A stretch of DNA of 32,883 bases from Pseudorhodobacter antarcticus. Its GTDB lineage: Bacteria; Pseudomonadota; Alphaproteobacteria; Rhodobacterales; Rhodobacteraceae. The notes beneath the pieces were generated by a model. That model saw only the letters and a list, made by a program, of their open reading frames with translations, ran no database searches and was not told where the DNA came from. The stretch is from positions 1 through 32,883 of the forward strand of contig CAMBWO010000010.1 of NCBI GenBank assembly GCA_945871285.1, in the 5' to 3' direction. Positions 15,347 to 23,283 of this stretch are shown here, in pieces. How positions within the stretch are numbered: the first letter of the stretch is position 1; every line of letters starts with the position of its first letter. The position numbers and the translations under genes were made by a program.

Positions 15347-16006
15347 TCAGACACTTTCGACCGCAGCTTTGACTTCGGCAATCAAACTTTCCGGGCTCAC
15401 GTTTTCCAGCCGTTTGCCGTCTAGAAAGAAGGTCGGCGTCTGACGGATCCCAACGGCTTCGACATCGGCCATGTCCTGATTGAGGACACCGGTAATCCCT
15501 GGAAACAGGCGGTCGCTCTCGGCCTTTTTCAGATCAAGCCCAACCGCCCCCGCCACCCGCCAGGCGACATCCATCTGCGGTCCGTCGTGCAGCGCCCAAG
15601 TGGGCTGCTTTTCAAGGAGGGCGTCGAGAACTTGTTCAAACTTGTCCTGCATCCGCGCGACCTCAAGGATGCGCACTGCCTCGTCCGAACCTTGGTGGAA
15701 CACCGTGTAGCGCAGCACGACACGGACCTGCGTGGGGAACTGCTTTTTGATTTCCATCACGGTCGGGTGAAAGGCGCGGCAGGCCTCGCAGGAAGGATCG
15801 AAGAACTCGACCAGCGTGACCGGCGCATCGGCGGGGCCAAAGCTGGGGGAGTGGGGGCGGATCAAAAGTGCCGGGTCGACGGCCGGGGTAGCAGCGGCGA
15901 CCGCTTCGGCTTCGGCCTTACGTTGGCGGTTCAGGAAAAAGGTGCCGCCGCCGAAAGCGACAAGGCCAAGGGCCGAAGCCCCGATCAACAAGGTGCGGCG
16001 GTTCAT
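15347..16006 (-). CDS. DsbA-family thiol oxidoreductase (CEAC active site)
   Basis: The 219-residue protein has an N-terminal anchor or signal (about 5-25) and a DsbA-type thioredoxin fold with VTLVEFFDPSCEACRAFHP, cysteines at 73 and 76, and the cis-Pro motif TPTFF near the C-terminus. CEAC is an unusual active-site dipeptide. Its ATG overlaps the dsbB stop (ATGA), making a dedicated DsbA-DsbB pair that forms disulfides in exported proteins. It is the last gene of the P-type ATPase operon. Confidence 0.88.
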   Translation of the reverse strand: MNRRTLLIGASALGLVAFGGGTFFLNRQRKAEAEAVAAATPAVDPALLIRPHSPSFGPADAPVTLVEFFDPSCEACRAFHPTVMEIKKQFPTQVRVVLRYTVFHQGSDEAVRILEVARMQDKFEQVLDALLEKQPTWALHDGPQMDVAWRVAGAVGLDLKKAESDRLFPGITGVLNQDMADVEAVGIRQTPTFFLDGKRLENVSPESLIAEVKAAVESV

Positions 16007-16440
16007 GTGCGGGTTCCTTTGGGAAAGATCAGACAGGCAAGAATGACGGCAAAAGCCGCCAGCGACAGGTAGGGAATAGGCAGGCCAAGGATGATCTGCG
16101 CCGGACCCGAGCATGAGGGGCCGTCCTTGGTACAAGGCGCGACCGCCTCGGGGACAAGTCCGAGATAAAGCCCGGAGTGCCAACCTGCCAGTGCCAGACC
16201 CGCCAGCACCAGCGGAAGGGCGTAAGGGCGCGCTATGCCATCCCCGCGCCAGAGCGACAGGCCAAGGATCGGCACCAGCGGGAACATCGCGATGCGCTGA
16301 TACCAGCAAAGGGTGCAGGGCATCTGACCCAGCACCTCGCCGATGAACAGCGCGCCAAGCGTCGCGGCAAGTGCGATCAGGAACGCGGCCGTCAGGGGCA
16401 CGTCATCGCGCGACAGCGTCTGTGTATCAGCGTTGGTCAA
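16003..16440 (-). CDS. dsbB: DsbB-like disulfide bond formation protein
   Basis: The 145-residue membrane protein has four helices and both DsbB cysteine pairs: PCTLCWYQR (C42, C45) and PCTKDGPSC (C103, C110). DsbB reoxidises DsbA by passing electrons to quinone. The start is a TTG at 16440, chosen because AAGGAG lies eight bases upstream; the ORF-track start at 16563 would add a non-hydrophobic extension lying inside lspA. It overlaps lspA by 14 bases. Confidence 0.88.
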   Translation of the reverse strand: MTNADTQTLSRDDVPLTAAFLIALAATLGALFIGEVLGQMPCTLCWYQRIAMFPLVPILGLSLWRGDGIARPYALPLVLAGLALAGWHSGLYLGLVPEAVAPCTKDGPSCSGPAQIILGLPIPYLSLAAFAVILACLIFPKGTRT

Positions 16441-16912
16441 GAACAGGCTCCTTACGGCGGCGAAAGGGCAGAGAGGCGGTGATGATGCAGACCGCCCCCA
16501 GCGTGATGGCGATATCCGCGACATTGAAAGTGGGCCAGTGCCAGTCGCGCCAGTAGAGATCAAGGAAATCGGTCACCGCACCTTGCCGCAGCCGGTCGAC
16601 GATGTTGCCGATCGCCCCACCAACTACAAGGGCAAAGCCCGCGCGTTCAAACGGATGGCGTGCCCGGAACGCCATGACAGCAAACATCAGGGTCAGTGCT
16701 CCGGTCAGCGCTGCCATCAGTAGGGGTTTGCCTGCCATCACGCCCGACAGCATGCCGAAGCTCGATCCTTCGTTGAAACCGAGCGTCAGGCTGAAGCCGG
16801 GCATGACGGCAACCGGCTGGCCAAGCGCGAGCTTTGACAGGGCTGCTGCCTTGCTCAGCTGATCGGCGAGAGTAGTTGCCGCGATCAGGACGACAATCCA
16901 CCGCTTCTTCAT
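16427..16912 (-). CDS. lspA: Lipoprotein signal peptidase (signal peptidase II)
   Basis: The 161-residue protein has four membrane helices and the family motifs: ADQLSK (16-21), FNEGSSFG (46-53), GGAIGNIVDRL (98-108), then the catalytic aspartates D115 (AVTDFLDLY) and D133 (FNVADIAI). It cleaves prolipoprotein signal peptides before the lipidated cysteine. Placement within a metal-efflux operon recalls PbrC of lead-resistance operons, which is an LspA-type protein. It overlaps both neighbours. Confidence 0.92.
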   Translation of the reverse strand: MKKRWIVVLIAATTLADQLSKAAALSKLALGQPVAVMPGFSLTLGFNEGSSFGMLSGVMAGKPLLMAALTGALTLMFAVMAFRARHPFERAGFALVVGGAIGNIVDRLRQGAVTDFLDLYWRDWHWPTFNVADIAITLGAVCIITASLPFRRRKEPVLDQR

Positions 16913-17532
16913 GGCATTTCCTTAGCGCGAAAGCCAATCCAGCGCGGAACCGAGGCAGCATAGCGGTCGTAGTCCGATCCGAGGGTCTGACGCAGCGCTG
17001 CCTCTTCCGACCGGACCTGCATAGTGGCCGACCAAAGGAAAAGGATTGCCGCAAGGATCGTCGGAACAGCAGGGACCGCGAGGGCGACCCCGGCCAGCAG
17101 GGCGATCTGTCCGACAAAGGTCGGGTTGCGACTGAATTGATAGAGGCCACCTGAGACGAGGTTGCCTGTCTGGCCGCTCACCACACCGACACGCCAGGAG
17201 GTGCCCATCGACATCTGAGCGGCAAAGGCCACCATCGCGCCAAGGCCCGCGATGAAGATGCCGATCGTGCTGATCGTCAAAGCATTTCCCTCGGTCCAGA
17301 ACGGATCGACCTTGTGCAGCATGGGCAGCGCCAACCACAGGAGCGGCCCGAAGAAGGCAAGCGCGAACGCCGCGCGGAACCCGAGGGCCGCCAACCGGTC
17401 GTGCCCCGTGGCGCGCGCAAACAGCCAGACCGGTCGTCCCGCTGCCTGCGCTGCAACAGCACTGCCCCAAAAGAACAACGCGAGATAACCGAAGAGAAGG
17501 GCCAGCGCGGCCCAACCAAAGCCAGACATCAT
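16909..17532 (-). CDS. Isoprenylcysteine carboxyl methyltransferase-like membrane protein
   Basis: The 207-residue protein has about five hydrophobic segments and the C-terminal ICMT/PEMT-type signature: GGLYQFSRNPTFVGQ (128-142) and the EE pair (176-177) followed by YDRYAASVPRWI. Eukaryotic ICMT methylates prenylated cysteines; bacterial homologues are mostly uncharacterised and often lie in metal-resistance operons with P-type ATPases and CDF exporters. It starts four bases after the ATPase ends and overlaps lspA by ATGA. Two adjacent start codons (17532, 17529) cannot be distinguished. Confidence 0.82.
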   Translation of the reverse strand: MMSGFGWAALALLFGYLALFFWGSAVAAQAAGRPVWLFARATGHDRLAALGFRAAFALAFFGPLLWLALPMLHKVDPFWTEGNALTISTIGIFIAGLGAMVAFAAQMSMGTSWRVGVVSGQTGNLVSGGLYQFSRNPTFVGQIALLAGVALAVPAVPTILAAILFLWSATMQVRSEEAALRQTLGSDYDRYAASVPRWIGFRAKEMP

Positions 17533-17536
17533 TGCA

Positions 17537-19822
17537 TCACGCCTCGCGTTCGGGGTTGAACCGCAGCAGGCGCAGCGCGTTCAGGGTGACCAGCACAGTT
17601 GCCCCAGTATCGGCAAGAATGGCGATCCAGAGGCCCGTCAGCCCCAGAACCGAGGTCACCAGAAACACGGCCTTCAACCCAAGCGCGATCGTGACGTTCT
17701 GCCGGATGTTTGCCATCGCCGCGCGCGACAACCGGATCGTCGCAGGAATGTCCGTCACCCGGTCACGCAGGATCGCTGCATCGGCGGTTTCCAGCGCGAC
17801 ATCGGTGCCTGACCCCATCGCCACGCCCACACTCGCTTGCTTCAGCGCGGGCGCATCATTGATGCCGTCGCCGATCATCATCACGCCGCCCCGTTCACTC
17901 ATCGTCTTGATGGCCTTCAGCTTGTCTTCGGGCATCATGTCGGCCTGAAACTCCATGCCGAGCCCGCCTGCAATCGCGGCCGCCGTGCGCGGGTTGTCGC
18001 CGGTCAGGATGACCGAGGTCACGCCCATCGCAGTAAGTTGGCGCACCGCCTCCTTGGCGTCAGTTCGCGGCTCGTCCCGCATGGCGATCAGGCCGAGCGG
18101 AGTCTTTTCGCGGAACACCGCGACGGCGGTCTTGCCGTCCTCCTCAAACACCGTGGCCTGCCGCAGGCCGAGGCCATCGAGCCCGCCATTCTCCATGGCG
18201 TAGCGCGGCGAAGCGACCCATGCCGATGCTTCGCCAACCGTTGCGATCACGCCCTTGCCCATCAGGGCCTTGGCATCGCGCGACGGCAGAGCCGCGACAC
18301 CGGCATCCTTGGCCTTGTTCAGGATGGCGATGGCCAGAGGGTGGCTCGACCCGGTTTCGACCCCCGCTGCAACAGCCAGCAACTCCGCTTCAGTCGTGGT
18401 GCCGAAAACAACCACGTCTGTGACCTTCGGCCGCCCGTGCGTCAGCGTTCCGGTCTTGTCGAAGGCGATGCGGTTGACCTTCGCCGCCGCCTCGATCACT
18501 GCGCCGCCCTTCATCAGCAGCCCTCGTTTTGCGCCCGTGGACATCGCCGAGGCGATGGAAGCTGGGACCGAGATGACCAGTGCGCAAGGGCAACCGATCA
18601 GCAGCAGCGCCAGCCCACGATAGACCCAAGTGTCCCACGGCTGACCAAAGGCCAGCGGCGGCACCAGCACGACAAGGGCCGCGACCGCAACGATTGCGGG
18701 CATATACCAGCGGCTGAACCGGTCGATGAACCGTTCGGTTGGCGCGCGGGCCTCCTCGGCCTCTTCGACCAGACGGATGATGCGGGCGATGGTATTGTCT
18801 TCCGGCCCCTTGGTCACTTTGACCCGCAGCGCCGCTTCGGTGTTGATCGAGCCAGCAAACACCGAATCCCCCGGCCCGCGTGTCTTGGGCACGCTTTCGC
18901 CGGTGACCGGGCTTTCATCGACGCCGGAGGTGCCTTCGGAAATCTCGCCATCCGCCGGAATACGGTCACCGGGACGAACGAGGATCATTTGACCGACTGA
19001 CAGGCTGGCCGCGGCCACCTCTTTCGTCGTGCCGTTCACTTCCAGCAGCGCGGTTTTGGGTACCAGATTGGCCAGGGCCCGGATACCTTCACGCGCTTTG
19101 CCGGCTGCGACACCCTCCAGTACTTCGCCCACGGCAAACAGAAACACCACAATTGCAGCCTCGGCGGCGGCGTCGATGAACAACGCCCCGATCGCGGCCA
19201 CCGTCATCAGGCTTTCAATGGTAAACGGCTGACCCATCCGCAGCGCCGCGAATGCGCGTTTCGCCACCGGGGCCACGCCGATCACGCAAGCGGCAACAAA
19301 GGGCCACTTGCCGATCTCGGGCGCCAGATACTCGATTATCCAGGCCACCCCCAACAAGAGGGCGGTGAAGATCACCAGCTTGCCCTTGCCAGTCTGATAC
19401 CAGCGCTTGCCGCGATCCGCAGGATCGTCATGGACATGACCGGGGCTGCCATGACCGGAGTCTTCGCGCTTTGCGGCGGCGTCAGCCTGCGGGCGCTGGT
19501 CGTGCCCCACATGATTGTGGTCGGCGTGTTCTCCAGCGTGTTCCTTCGCAACCTCCGCGACGGGCAACACGAACTCTTTCTTCGCCGATGCCGCACGCGG
19601 CGCGATCTGATAGCCGAGGGCGCGCACGGTCTTCTCGATCTTGTCCCGCCCGGTCTGGGCCTCGTCCAGCGTGAGGCGCAGGCGCTCAGTCATGATGCCG
19701 ACCTCGACGCCGCTGACCCCCGGCAAACGCGCCACCGCGTCCTTGATCTTGGTCGCACAGGACCCGCAGTCCATGCCGGAGACAGTCCAGTCGCAGGTGG
19801 TTTCGCCGTTTGACGCTGTCAT
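17537..19822 (-). CDS. Heavy-metal P1B-type ATPase (ZntA/CadA-like)
   Basis: The 761-residue protein has an N-terminal HMA domain with GMDCGSC (16-22), a His-rich linker (EHAGEHADHNHVGHD), eight expected helices, the CPC metal site in GCPCALVISVPASI, the phosphorylation site DKTGTLTHG, SSHPLA and the hinge GDGINDAPALKQASVGVAMG. The combination of CPC with a later DVALETADAAIL fits the Zn/Cd/Pb export group. The start at 19822 is chosen because AGAGAGGAAGACA precedes it; the 19861 ATG would sit almost at the transcription start. It is the first gene of a five-gene operon (ICMT-like, lspA, dsbB, dsbA) under a MerR-type promoter. Confidence 0.93.
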   Translation of the reverse strand: MTASNGETTCDWTVSGMDCGSCATKIKDAVARLPGVSGVEVGIMTERLRLTLDEAQTGRDKIEKTVRALGYQIAPRAASAKKEFVLPVAEVAKEHAGEHADHNHVGHDQRPQADAAAKREDSGHGSPGHVHDDPADRGKRWYQTGKGKLVIFTALLLGVAWIIEYLAPEIGKWPFVAACVIGVAPVAKRAFAALRMGQPFTIESLMTVAAIGALFIDAAAEAAIVVFLFAVGEVLEGVAAGKAREGIRALANLVPKTALLEVNGTTKEVAAASLSVGQMILVRPGDRIPADGEISEGTSGVDESPVTGESVPKTRGPGDSVFAGSINTEAALRVKVTKGPEDNTIARIIRLVEEAEEARAPTERFIDRFSRWYMPAIVAVAALVVLVPPLAFGQPWDTWVYRGLALLLIGCPCALVISVPASIASAMSTGAKRGLLMKGGAVIEAAAKVNRIAFDKTGTLTHGRPKVTDVVVFGTTTEAELLAVAAGVETGSSHPLAIAILNKAKDAGVAALPSRDAKALMGKGVIATVGEASAWVASPRYAMENGGLDGLGLRQATVFEEDGKTAVAVFREKTPLGLIAMRDEPRTDAKEAVRQLTAMGVTSVILTGDNPRTAAAIAGGLGMEFQADMMPEDKLKAIKTMSERGGVMMIGDGINDAPALKQASVGVAMGSGTDVALETADAAILRDRVTDIPATIRLSRAAMANIRQNVTIALGLKAVFLVTSVLGLTGLWIAILADTGATVLVTLNALRLLRFNPEREA

Positions 19823-19870
19823 TGTCTTCCTCTCTGCCCGAAAACGAGCAGTTGTCCTCATCGAATCAGT

Positions 19871-19901
19871 AATCTAATGTCTCTAGCAACTATAGCTTCA
19901 A
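19871..19901 (-). promoter_or_regulatory. MerR-type promoter/operator of the P-type ATPase operon
   Basis: On the minus strand: TTGAAG, a 19-base spacer CTATAGTTGCTAGAGACAT, TAGATT. The dyad CTATAGTTGCTAGAG closely resembles published PbrR/CadR-type operators (CTATAGTAACTAGAG pattern). It sits in the gap between the ATPase and the divergent merR gene, as is usual for the family, so it probably also autoregulates merR. Confidence 0.85.
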
Positions 19902-19911
19902 GAGGAATCTG

Positions 19912-20352
19912 ATGCTGACCATAGGGAAACTTGGGGCACAGGCCGGGGTGAAGGTGCCGACCATCCGCTACTACGAGCAAATCGGCATCTTGCCCGAGGC
20001 TGAACGCAGTGCCGGAAACCAGCGACTTTACAGCCGCAAGGCGCTCGAACGGCTGGCCTTCATCCGGCACGCCCGCGATCTGGGCTTCACGCTGGAGGCC
20101 ATCCGGGACCTTCTCAGCCTGTCGGACAATCCCGACCAGTCCTGCGCAGCCGCTGATACCATCGCCAAGGCTCAACTGGCGGAGGTCGAGAGCCGCATCG
20201 CGCGCCTGACGGCGCTAAAAGCGGAACTCGAACGCATGGTCGTGCAGTGCGCAGGCGGGCGGATCGCTGATTGCCGGGTGATTGAGGTGCTGGGGGATCA
20301 TTCGCTTTGTGCAACAGATCACCGCCACCCGCACTCCGCCCACCCGGACTAG
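19912..20352 (+). CDS. MerR-family Cd/Pb/Zn-responsive regulator (CadR/PbrR-like)
   Basis: The 146-residue protein has the MerR winged helix (VPTIRYYEQIGILPEAERS), a dimerisation helix and metal ligands C78 (QSC), C113 and C121 (QCAGGRIADC), the three-cysteine pattern of CadR/PbrR. The C-terminal tail HSLCATDHRHPHSAHPD adds His and Cys as in CadR. It would activate the divergent ATPase operon by untwisting the 19-base spacer. AGAGGAA precedes the ATG. Which metal it prefers cannot be read from the sequence. Confidence 0.9.
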   Translation: MLTIGKLGAQAGVKVPTIRYYEQIGILPEAERSAGNQRLYSRKALERLAFIRHARDLGFTLEAIRDLLSLSDNPDQSCAAADTIAKAQLAEVESRIARLTALKAELERMVVQCAGGRIADCRVIEVLGDHSLCATDHRHPHSAHPD

Positions 20353-20362
20353 ACCCGTCCTT

Positions 20363-20686
20363 TCACGTGCTCGCCTTGCTTTGGTTGACTGGTCGGCAAG
20401 TCCCAAGATCGCACTCCGCCCCATCGGCTAAGTTTGGCACCTGTGCCTGCCGCCGCCTGCGGTGTTGGCGCAGCCAAATTGCGCCGCCTGCCAGAGCCGC
20501 CAGCGCGATACCGCCGCACAGGATGACATCAAGGCTCAGTCCGGCCAGCCAGCCGCTTGCCGCGCCTCCAGTGCCGACCAGCCCTGCCGCGACGAGTGCG
20601 GGCCAGACCAAGGGGATGACAAGGGGAGCGCAGCAGGCGGCGCACGCTGCTGCCGTCCCGGTGATGGCAAGTTTTCGCGAAACCAT
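20363..20686 (-). CDS. MerT/MerF-like small cysteine-containing membrane protein
   Basis: The 107-residue protein has two or three hydrophobic segments. The first carries AAACAACCAPLVIPL, a CxxCC cluster, and the cytoplasmic tail has ECDLGTCRP. Paired cysteines in helix 1 and a second pair in a tail or loop are characteristic of mercury transporters MerT and MerF, but similarity beyond that is slight, and no MerA or MerP is seen. The start at 20686 is preferred to 20713 because of GGAGAA upstream. It diverges from the second MerR gene across a MerR-type promoter, so it is likely its target. The ligand could be Hg or another thiophilic metal. Confidence 0.6.
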   Translation of the reverse strand: MVSRKLAITGTAAACAACCAPLVIPLVWPALVAAGLVGTGGAASGWLAGLSLDVILCGGIALAALAGGAIWLRQHRRRRQAQVPNLADGAECDLGTCRPVNQSKAST

Positions 20687-20714
20687 GGGCTTCTCCGATT
20701 CGATGTCTTGCAAT

Positions 20715-20745
20715 CGTGTAACACTTCAAGCTACTTTAAGAGCAA
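20715..20745 (-). promoter_or_regulatory. MerR-type promoter/operator of the MerT/F-like gene
   Basis: On the minus strand: TTGCTC, a 19-base spacer TTAAAGTAGCTTGAAGTGT, TACACG. The dyad CTTAAAGTAGCTTGAAG is imperfect (12 of 17 positions symmetric) and clearly differs from the CTAG-type operators elsewhere in the window, consistent with recognition by the second MerR protein and not the first. Confidence 0.6.
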
Positions 20746-20769
20746 GCTGAATATTTTGGGGCTTTTGCG

Positions 20770-21183
20770 GTGTTGTTGACCATCGGACAAGTCGCGGACA
20801 GGTCGGGCTGCACGCCGCCGACAATCCGCTATTATGAAAGCATCGGGCTGTTGGCAGTGCCAGCACGCAGCGATGCGGGCCGCCGGTCATACAGGCCCGG
20901 GGATGTTGCCCGACTTGCGTTCATCCGGCGGGCGCGGGATTTTGGACTCGGCATCCCTCAGGTCCGAGACCTCCTTTCTGCGGCCGAAGCGCCCGCCTCG
21001 GCCTGCGCCGTGGCCCGGCCGGTGGTCGAAGACCATATCCGAGCGCTTCGGACCAAACGTACCGAACTGAAGGCACTGGAAGCCGCCCTTGGCGCGATTC
21101 TTGCCCGCTGCGACGAAGGCTGCCAAACGGGAAACGCGGACGCTTGCGCTATCTTCGGTGATTTCCATCTGCCAAGGGCATGA
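20770..21183 (+). CDS. MerR-family metal regulator, second copy
   Basis: The 137-residue protein (GTG start; a TTG two codons later is an alternative) has the MerR winged helix [20 protein letters not shown] and cysteines at 79, 114, 118 and 126 ([15 protein letters not shown]). The 35-residue spacing between the first two equals that of MerR of Tn21 (C82, C117), compatible with a thiolate metal site. It differs in the metal loop from the CadR/PbrR-like protein at 19912. It diverges from the MerT/F-like gene and overlaps ynfA by ATGA. Confidence 0.82.
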   Translation: MLLTIGQVADRSGCTPPTIRYYESIGLLAVPARSDAGRRSYRPGDVARLAFIRRARDFGLGIPQVRDLLSAAEAPASACAVARPVVEDHIRALRTKRTELKALEAALGAILARCDEGCQTGNADACAIFGDFHLPRA

Positions 21184-21515
21184 AAGATATGAATACTGTC
21201 CTGATTTATGCTGGAGCGGCCGCCGCGGAAATTGCTGGCTGCTTTGCCGTCTGGGCCTGGATGCGGCAAGGGGCGAGCGCCTTCTGGCTGGTCCCCGGCT
21301 CGGTCAGCCTTGGAGTTTTCGCCTGGCTACTGACCCTTGCCCCGTCCGATTTTGCCGGGCGGTCTTATGCCGCATACGGCGGCGTTTACATCACCGCCTC
21401 GCTGGGATGGCTTTGGGCTGTCGAAAAGCAGCACCCCGACACTTGGGATTTGACCGGGGCCGCGATCTGCCTGATCGGCGCGGCCATCATCCTGTGGGCG
21501 CCACGCGCCGCGTAA
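21180..21515 (+). CDS. ynfA: YnfA/UPF0060-family membrane protein
   Basis: The 111-residue protein has four short membrane helices and the family hallmarks [38 protein letters not shown] and [13 protein letters not shown]. YnfA is a small SMR-like membrane protein; SMR-type efflux of cationic compounds has been proposed. Coupling to a MerR regulator through an ATGA overlap suggests metal-responsive expression. It ends three bases before a convergent gene. Confidence 0.9.
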   Translation: MKDMNTVLIYAGAAAAEIAGCFAVWAWMRQGASAFWLVPGSVSLGVFAWLLTLAPSDFAGRSYAAYGGVYITASLGWLWAVEKQHPDTWDLTGAAICLIGAAIILWAPRAA

Positions 21516-21518
21516 GGG

Positions 21519-21947
21519 TCAAACAAACCGCAAGGTGATGCAAGTCAGAGCGAGGTAGCGCCGCCCTTTCGCCAGCGTTACGACCAGCACCACGCGCCAC
21601 AGCGGTTCGCGCATCAGGCCGGACACAAGCACCAAGGGGTCGCCTATGACTGGCAACCAAGACCCGAGCAGCGTCCACCACCCATGTTGCGCATACCCCA
21701 GGCGAGCGCGCGCCACCTGACCCGGTGATGCAGGAAACCAGCGATGAACGGCGTAGCCTTGCAAAAACCTGCCAATCACCCAGTTGACCAGTGAGCCAAA
21801 TACGTTACCCGTCGTGGCAACCAAAAGCAGCAGCCAGACCGGATTGGAGTCTGCCAAAAGCATTCCGACCAGCACTGCCTCTGACTGTGCAGCGATCAAG
21901 GTCGCCGCAATAAACGCAGCGAAAAACATCGCTGTCAGCGTCATCAT
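21519..21947 (-). CDS. YqaA/DedA-like (VTT domain) membrane protein
   Basis: The 142-residue protein has several hydrophobic segments with the motif GNVFGSLVNWVIGRF and ARLGYAQHGWWTLLGSWLPVIGDPLVLVSG, typical of YqaA-type VTT/SNARE-associated membrane proteins (the GxWxxxxxRxxPxxGD region). Function is not established; DedA-superfamily proteins are linked to lipid flipping and envelope homeostasis. It follows the MFS gene by four bases and is the last gene of the dmeR operon. Confidence 0.8.
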   Translation of the reverse strand: MMTLTAMFFAAFIAATLIAAQSEAVLVGMLLADSNPVWLLLLVATTGNVFGSLVNWVIGRFLQGYAVHRWFPASPGQVARARLGYAQHGWWTLLGSWLPVIGDPLVLVSGLMREPLWRVVLVVTLAKGRRYLALTCITLRFV

Positions 21948-21951
21948 TGGG

Positions 21952-23262
21952 TCAGGCGGCCTTCGGCCAGCGGCGGTGCAGATCGTCGATCAGGTAGGGG
22001 TGGCGATGTCCGGAGGCCGCAGGGTCTTGCAGATGCGGGTGGTCGCGCGGCAGATCGTCATGGACGTGCATAATTTCGGCAGGGTCCTGCGACGGCCACA
22101 ATATCATCACCGCGATCAGGGAAATCGCACCGACCGCCGCCAGTATGACCGCCGCAGCAGGCAGGCCAAATGCCGATCCTGCCCAACCAGCCAGCGGATA
22201 AGTGACCAGCCACGCCGCGTGTGACAGGGCGAATTGTGCGGCAAAAACGGCAGGACGGTCTTCTGCCCTCGCGGACCGGTTCAGGATACGGCCGATCGGC
22301 GTTTGCGTCAGCGAGAAGCCAAAGCCGACAATGGCCCACAGCACCAAAAGCATGGCAAGATCGCCCACAAGGGCGGTGATCGCCACCCCCGCCACCATCA
22401 GTGCAGCCCCCGATACCATAACAGGCCGGTCTGCCATACGCTCCAGCATCCGGGGCAGCAGAAACGCCGCCAGCATCGAGCCGGCCCCGAAGGCGGCGAA
22501 TGCCAGCGCCACCTGCGGCGCACCAAGACCCAGCTTAGCCTGCACCAGCACAACCGTGTTGACATAAACCATGGCCCCTGCAGCGGCGACCGACATTTCC
22601 ATCACCATCAGACCACGCAAGCGGGGCGTCGCCAGATAGATCCGTGCGCCTTTGGTGATCGAAGTCCAGAATGCTTGCGGCCCGCCCACCGCACGCGCAG
22701 GCAGAGTGACTGTCGCCACAAGGAGTGCCGAGGCGGCAAAGCCAAGAACCGTTCCACCGAAAAGAGCCGGAAAGCTGACGAGCGTCAACAACGCTGCGGC
22801 CAGCATCGGGCTGACAAGCTGTTCCAGATCCTCAGTCAGCCGCATCAGCGACAGGGCGTTGGTATAGTCCTTCTCGTCGGGCAGGACGTCGGGAATGGTC
22901 GCCTGAAACGCTGGGGTGAAGCCTGCCGAGGCCGCTTGCAGGCAGAAGATCAGCACATAGATCTGCCAGACCTCGGTCACGAAGGGCATGAACAGCACAA
23001 CGCCTGCGCGCACCAGATCAAGAGCAACTAGAAATGCCCGTCGCGGTAAACGTTCGGCGACGGCGGCAGCCACAGGTGCCAGAGTAACATAGGCCACCAT
23101 CTTGATCGCTAGAGCGGTTCCCAGCACAAGGCCCGCGTCGTCGCCCGCAAGCTGCCACGCCAGGAGGCCAAGTGCGACAGTGGCTAGACCGGTGCCGACC
23201 AACGCGACGAGCTGGGCGGTAAAGAGGCGGCGGAACGTGCGGTTTGAAAGAACGCTGAGCAT
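21952..23262 (-). CDS. MFS exporter, NreB/EntS-like, with His-rich C-terminus
   Basis: The 436-residue protein has about 12 membrane helices with early motifs NRTFRRLFTAQLVALVGTGL and the DALSLMRL-like region TNALSLMRLTEDLEQLVSP, as in EntS/NreB-type MFS proteins. The tail HVHDDLPRDHPHLQDPAASG continues into HRHPYLIDDLHRRWPKAA and is rich in histidine, as in the nickel exporter NreB. With a CDF cobalt/nickel exporter and an RcnR-type regulator just upstream, nickel or cobalt efflux is the best guess. It starts 21 bases after the CDF gene. Confidence 0.8.
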   Translation of the reverse strand: MLSVLSNRTFRRLFTAQLVALVGTGLATVALGLLAWQLAGDDAGLVLGTALAIKMVAYVTLAPVAAAVAERLPRRAFLVALDLVRAGVVLFMPFVTEVWQIYVLIFCLQAASAGFTPAFQATIPDVLPDEKDYTNALSLMRLTEDLEQLVSPMLAAALLTLVSFPALFGGTVLGFAASALLVATVTLPARAVGGPQAFWTSITKGARIYLATPRLRGLMVMEMSVAAAGAMVYVNTVVLVQAKLGLGAPQVALAFAAFGAGSMLAAFLLPRMLERMADRPVMVSGAALMVAGVAITALVGDLAMLLVLWAIVGFGFSLTQTPIGRILNRSARAEDRPAVFAAQFALSHAAWLVTYPLAGWAGSAFGLPAAAVILAAVGAISLIAVMILWPSQDPAEIMHVHDDLPRDHPHLQDPAASGHRHPYLIDDLHRRWPKAA

Positions 23263-23283
23263 TGATGTTTCCAGCCCGGCGCA

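Noticed and set aside
17837-19000. 387-codon plus-strand ORF inside the P-type ATPase
   Set aside because: It lies opposite a gene with complete P1B-ATPase motifs and its product is His/Arg-rich with no recognisable domain; it is a high-GC shadow frame.
23100-23125. CGCTAGAGCGG element within the MFS gene, resembling half of the MerR dyad
   Set aside because: It lies inside a coding region, lacks a partner half-site and suitable -35/-10 hexamers at 19-base spacing.
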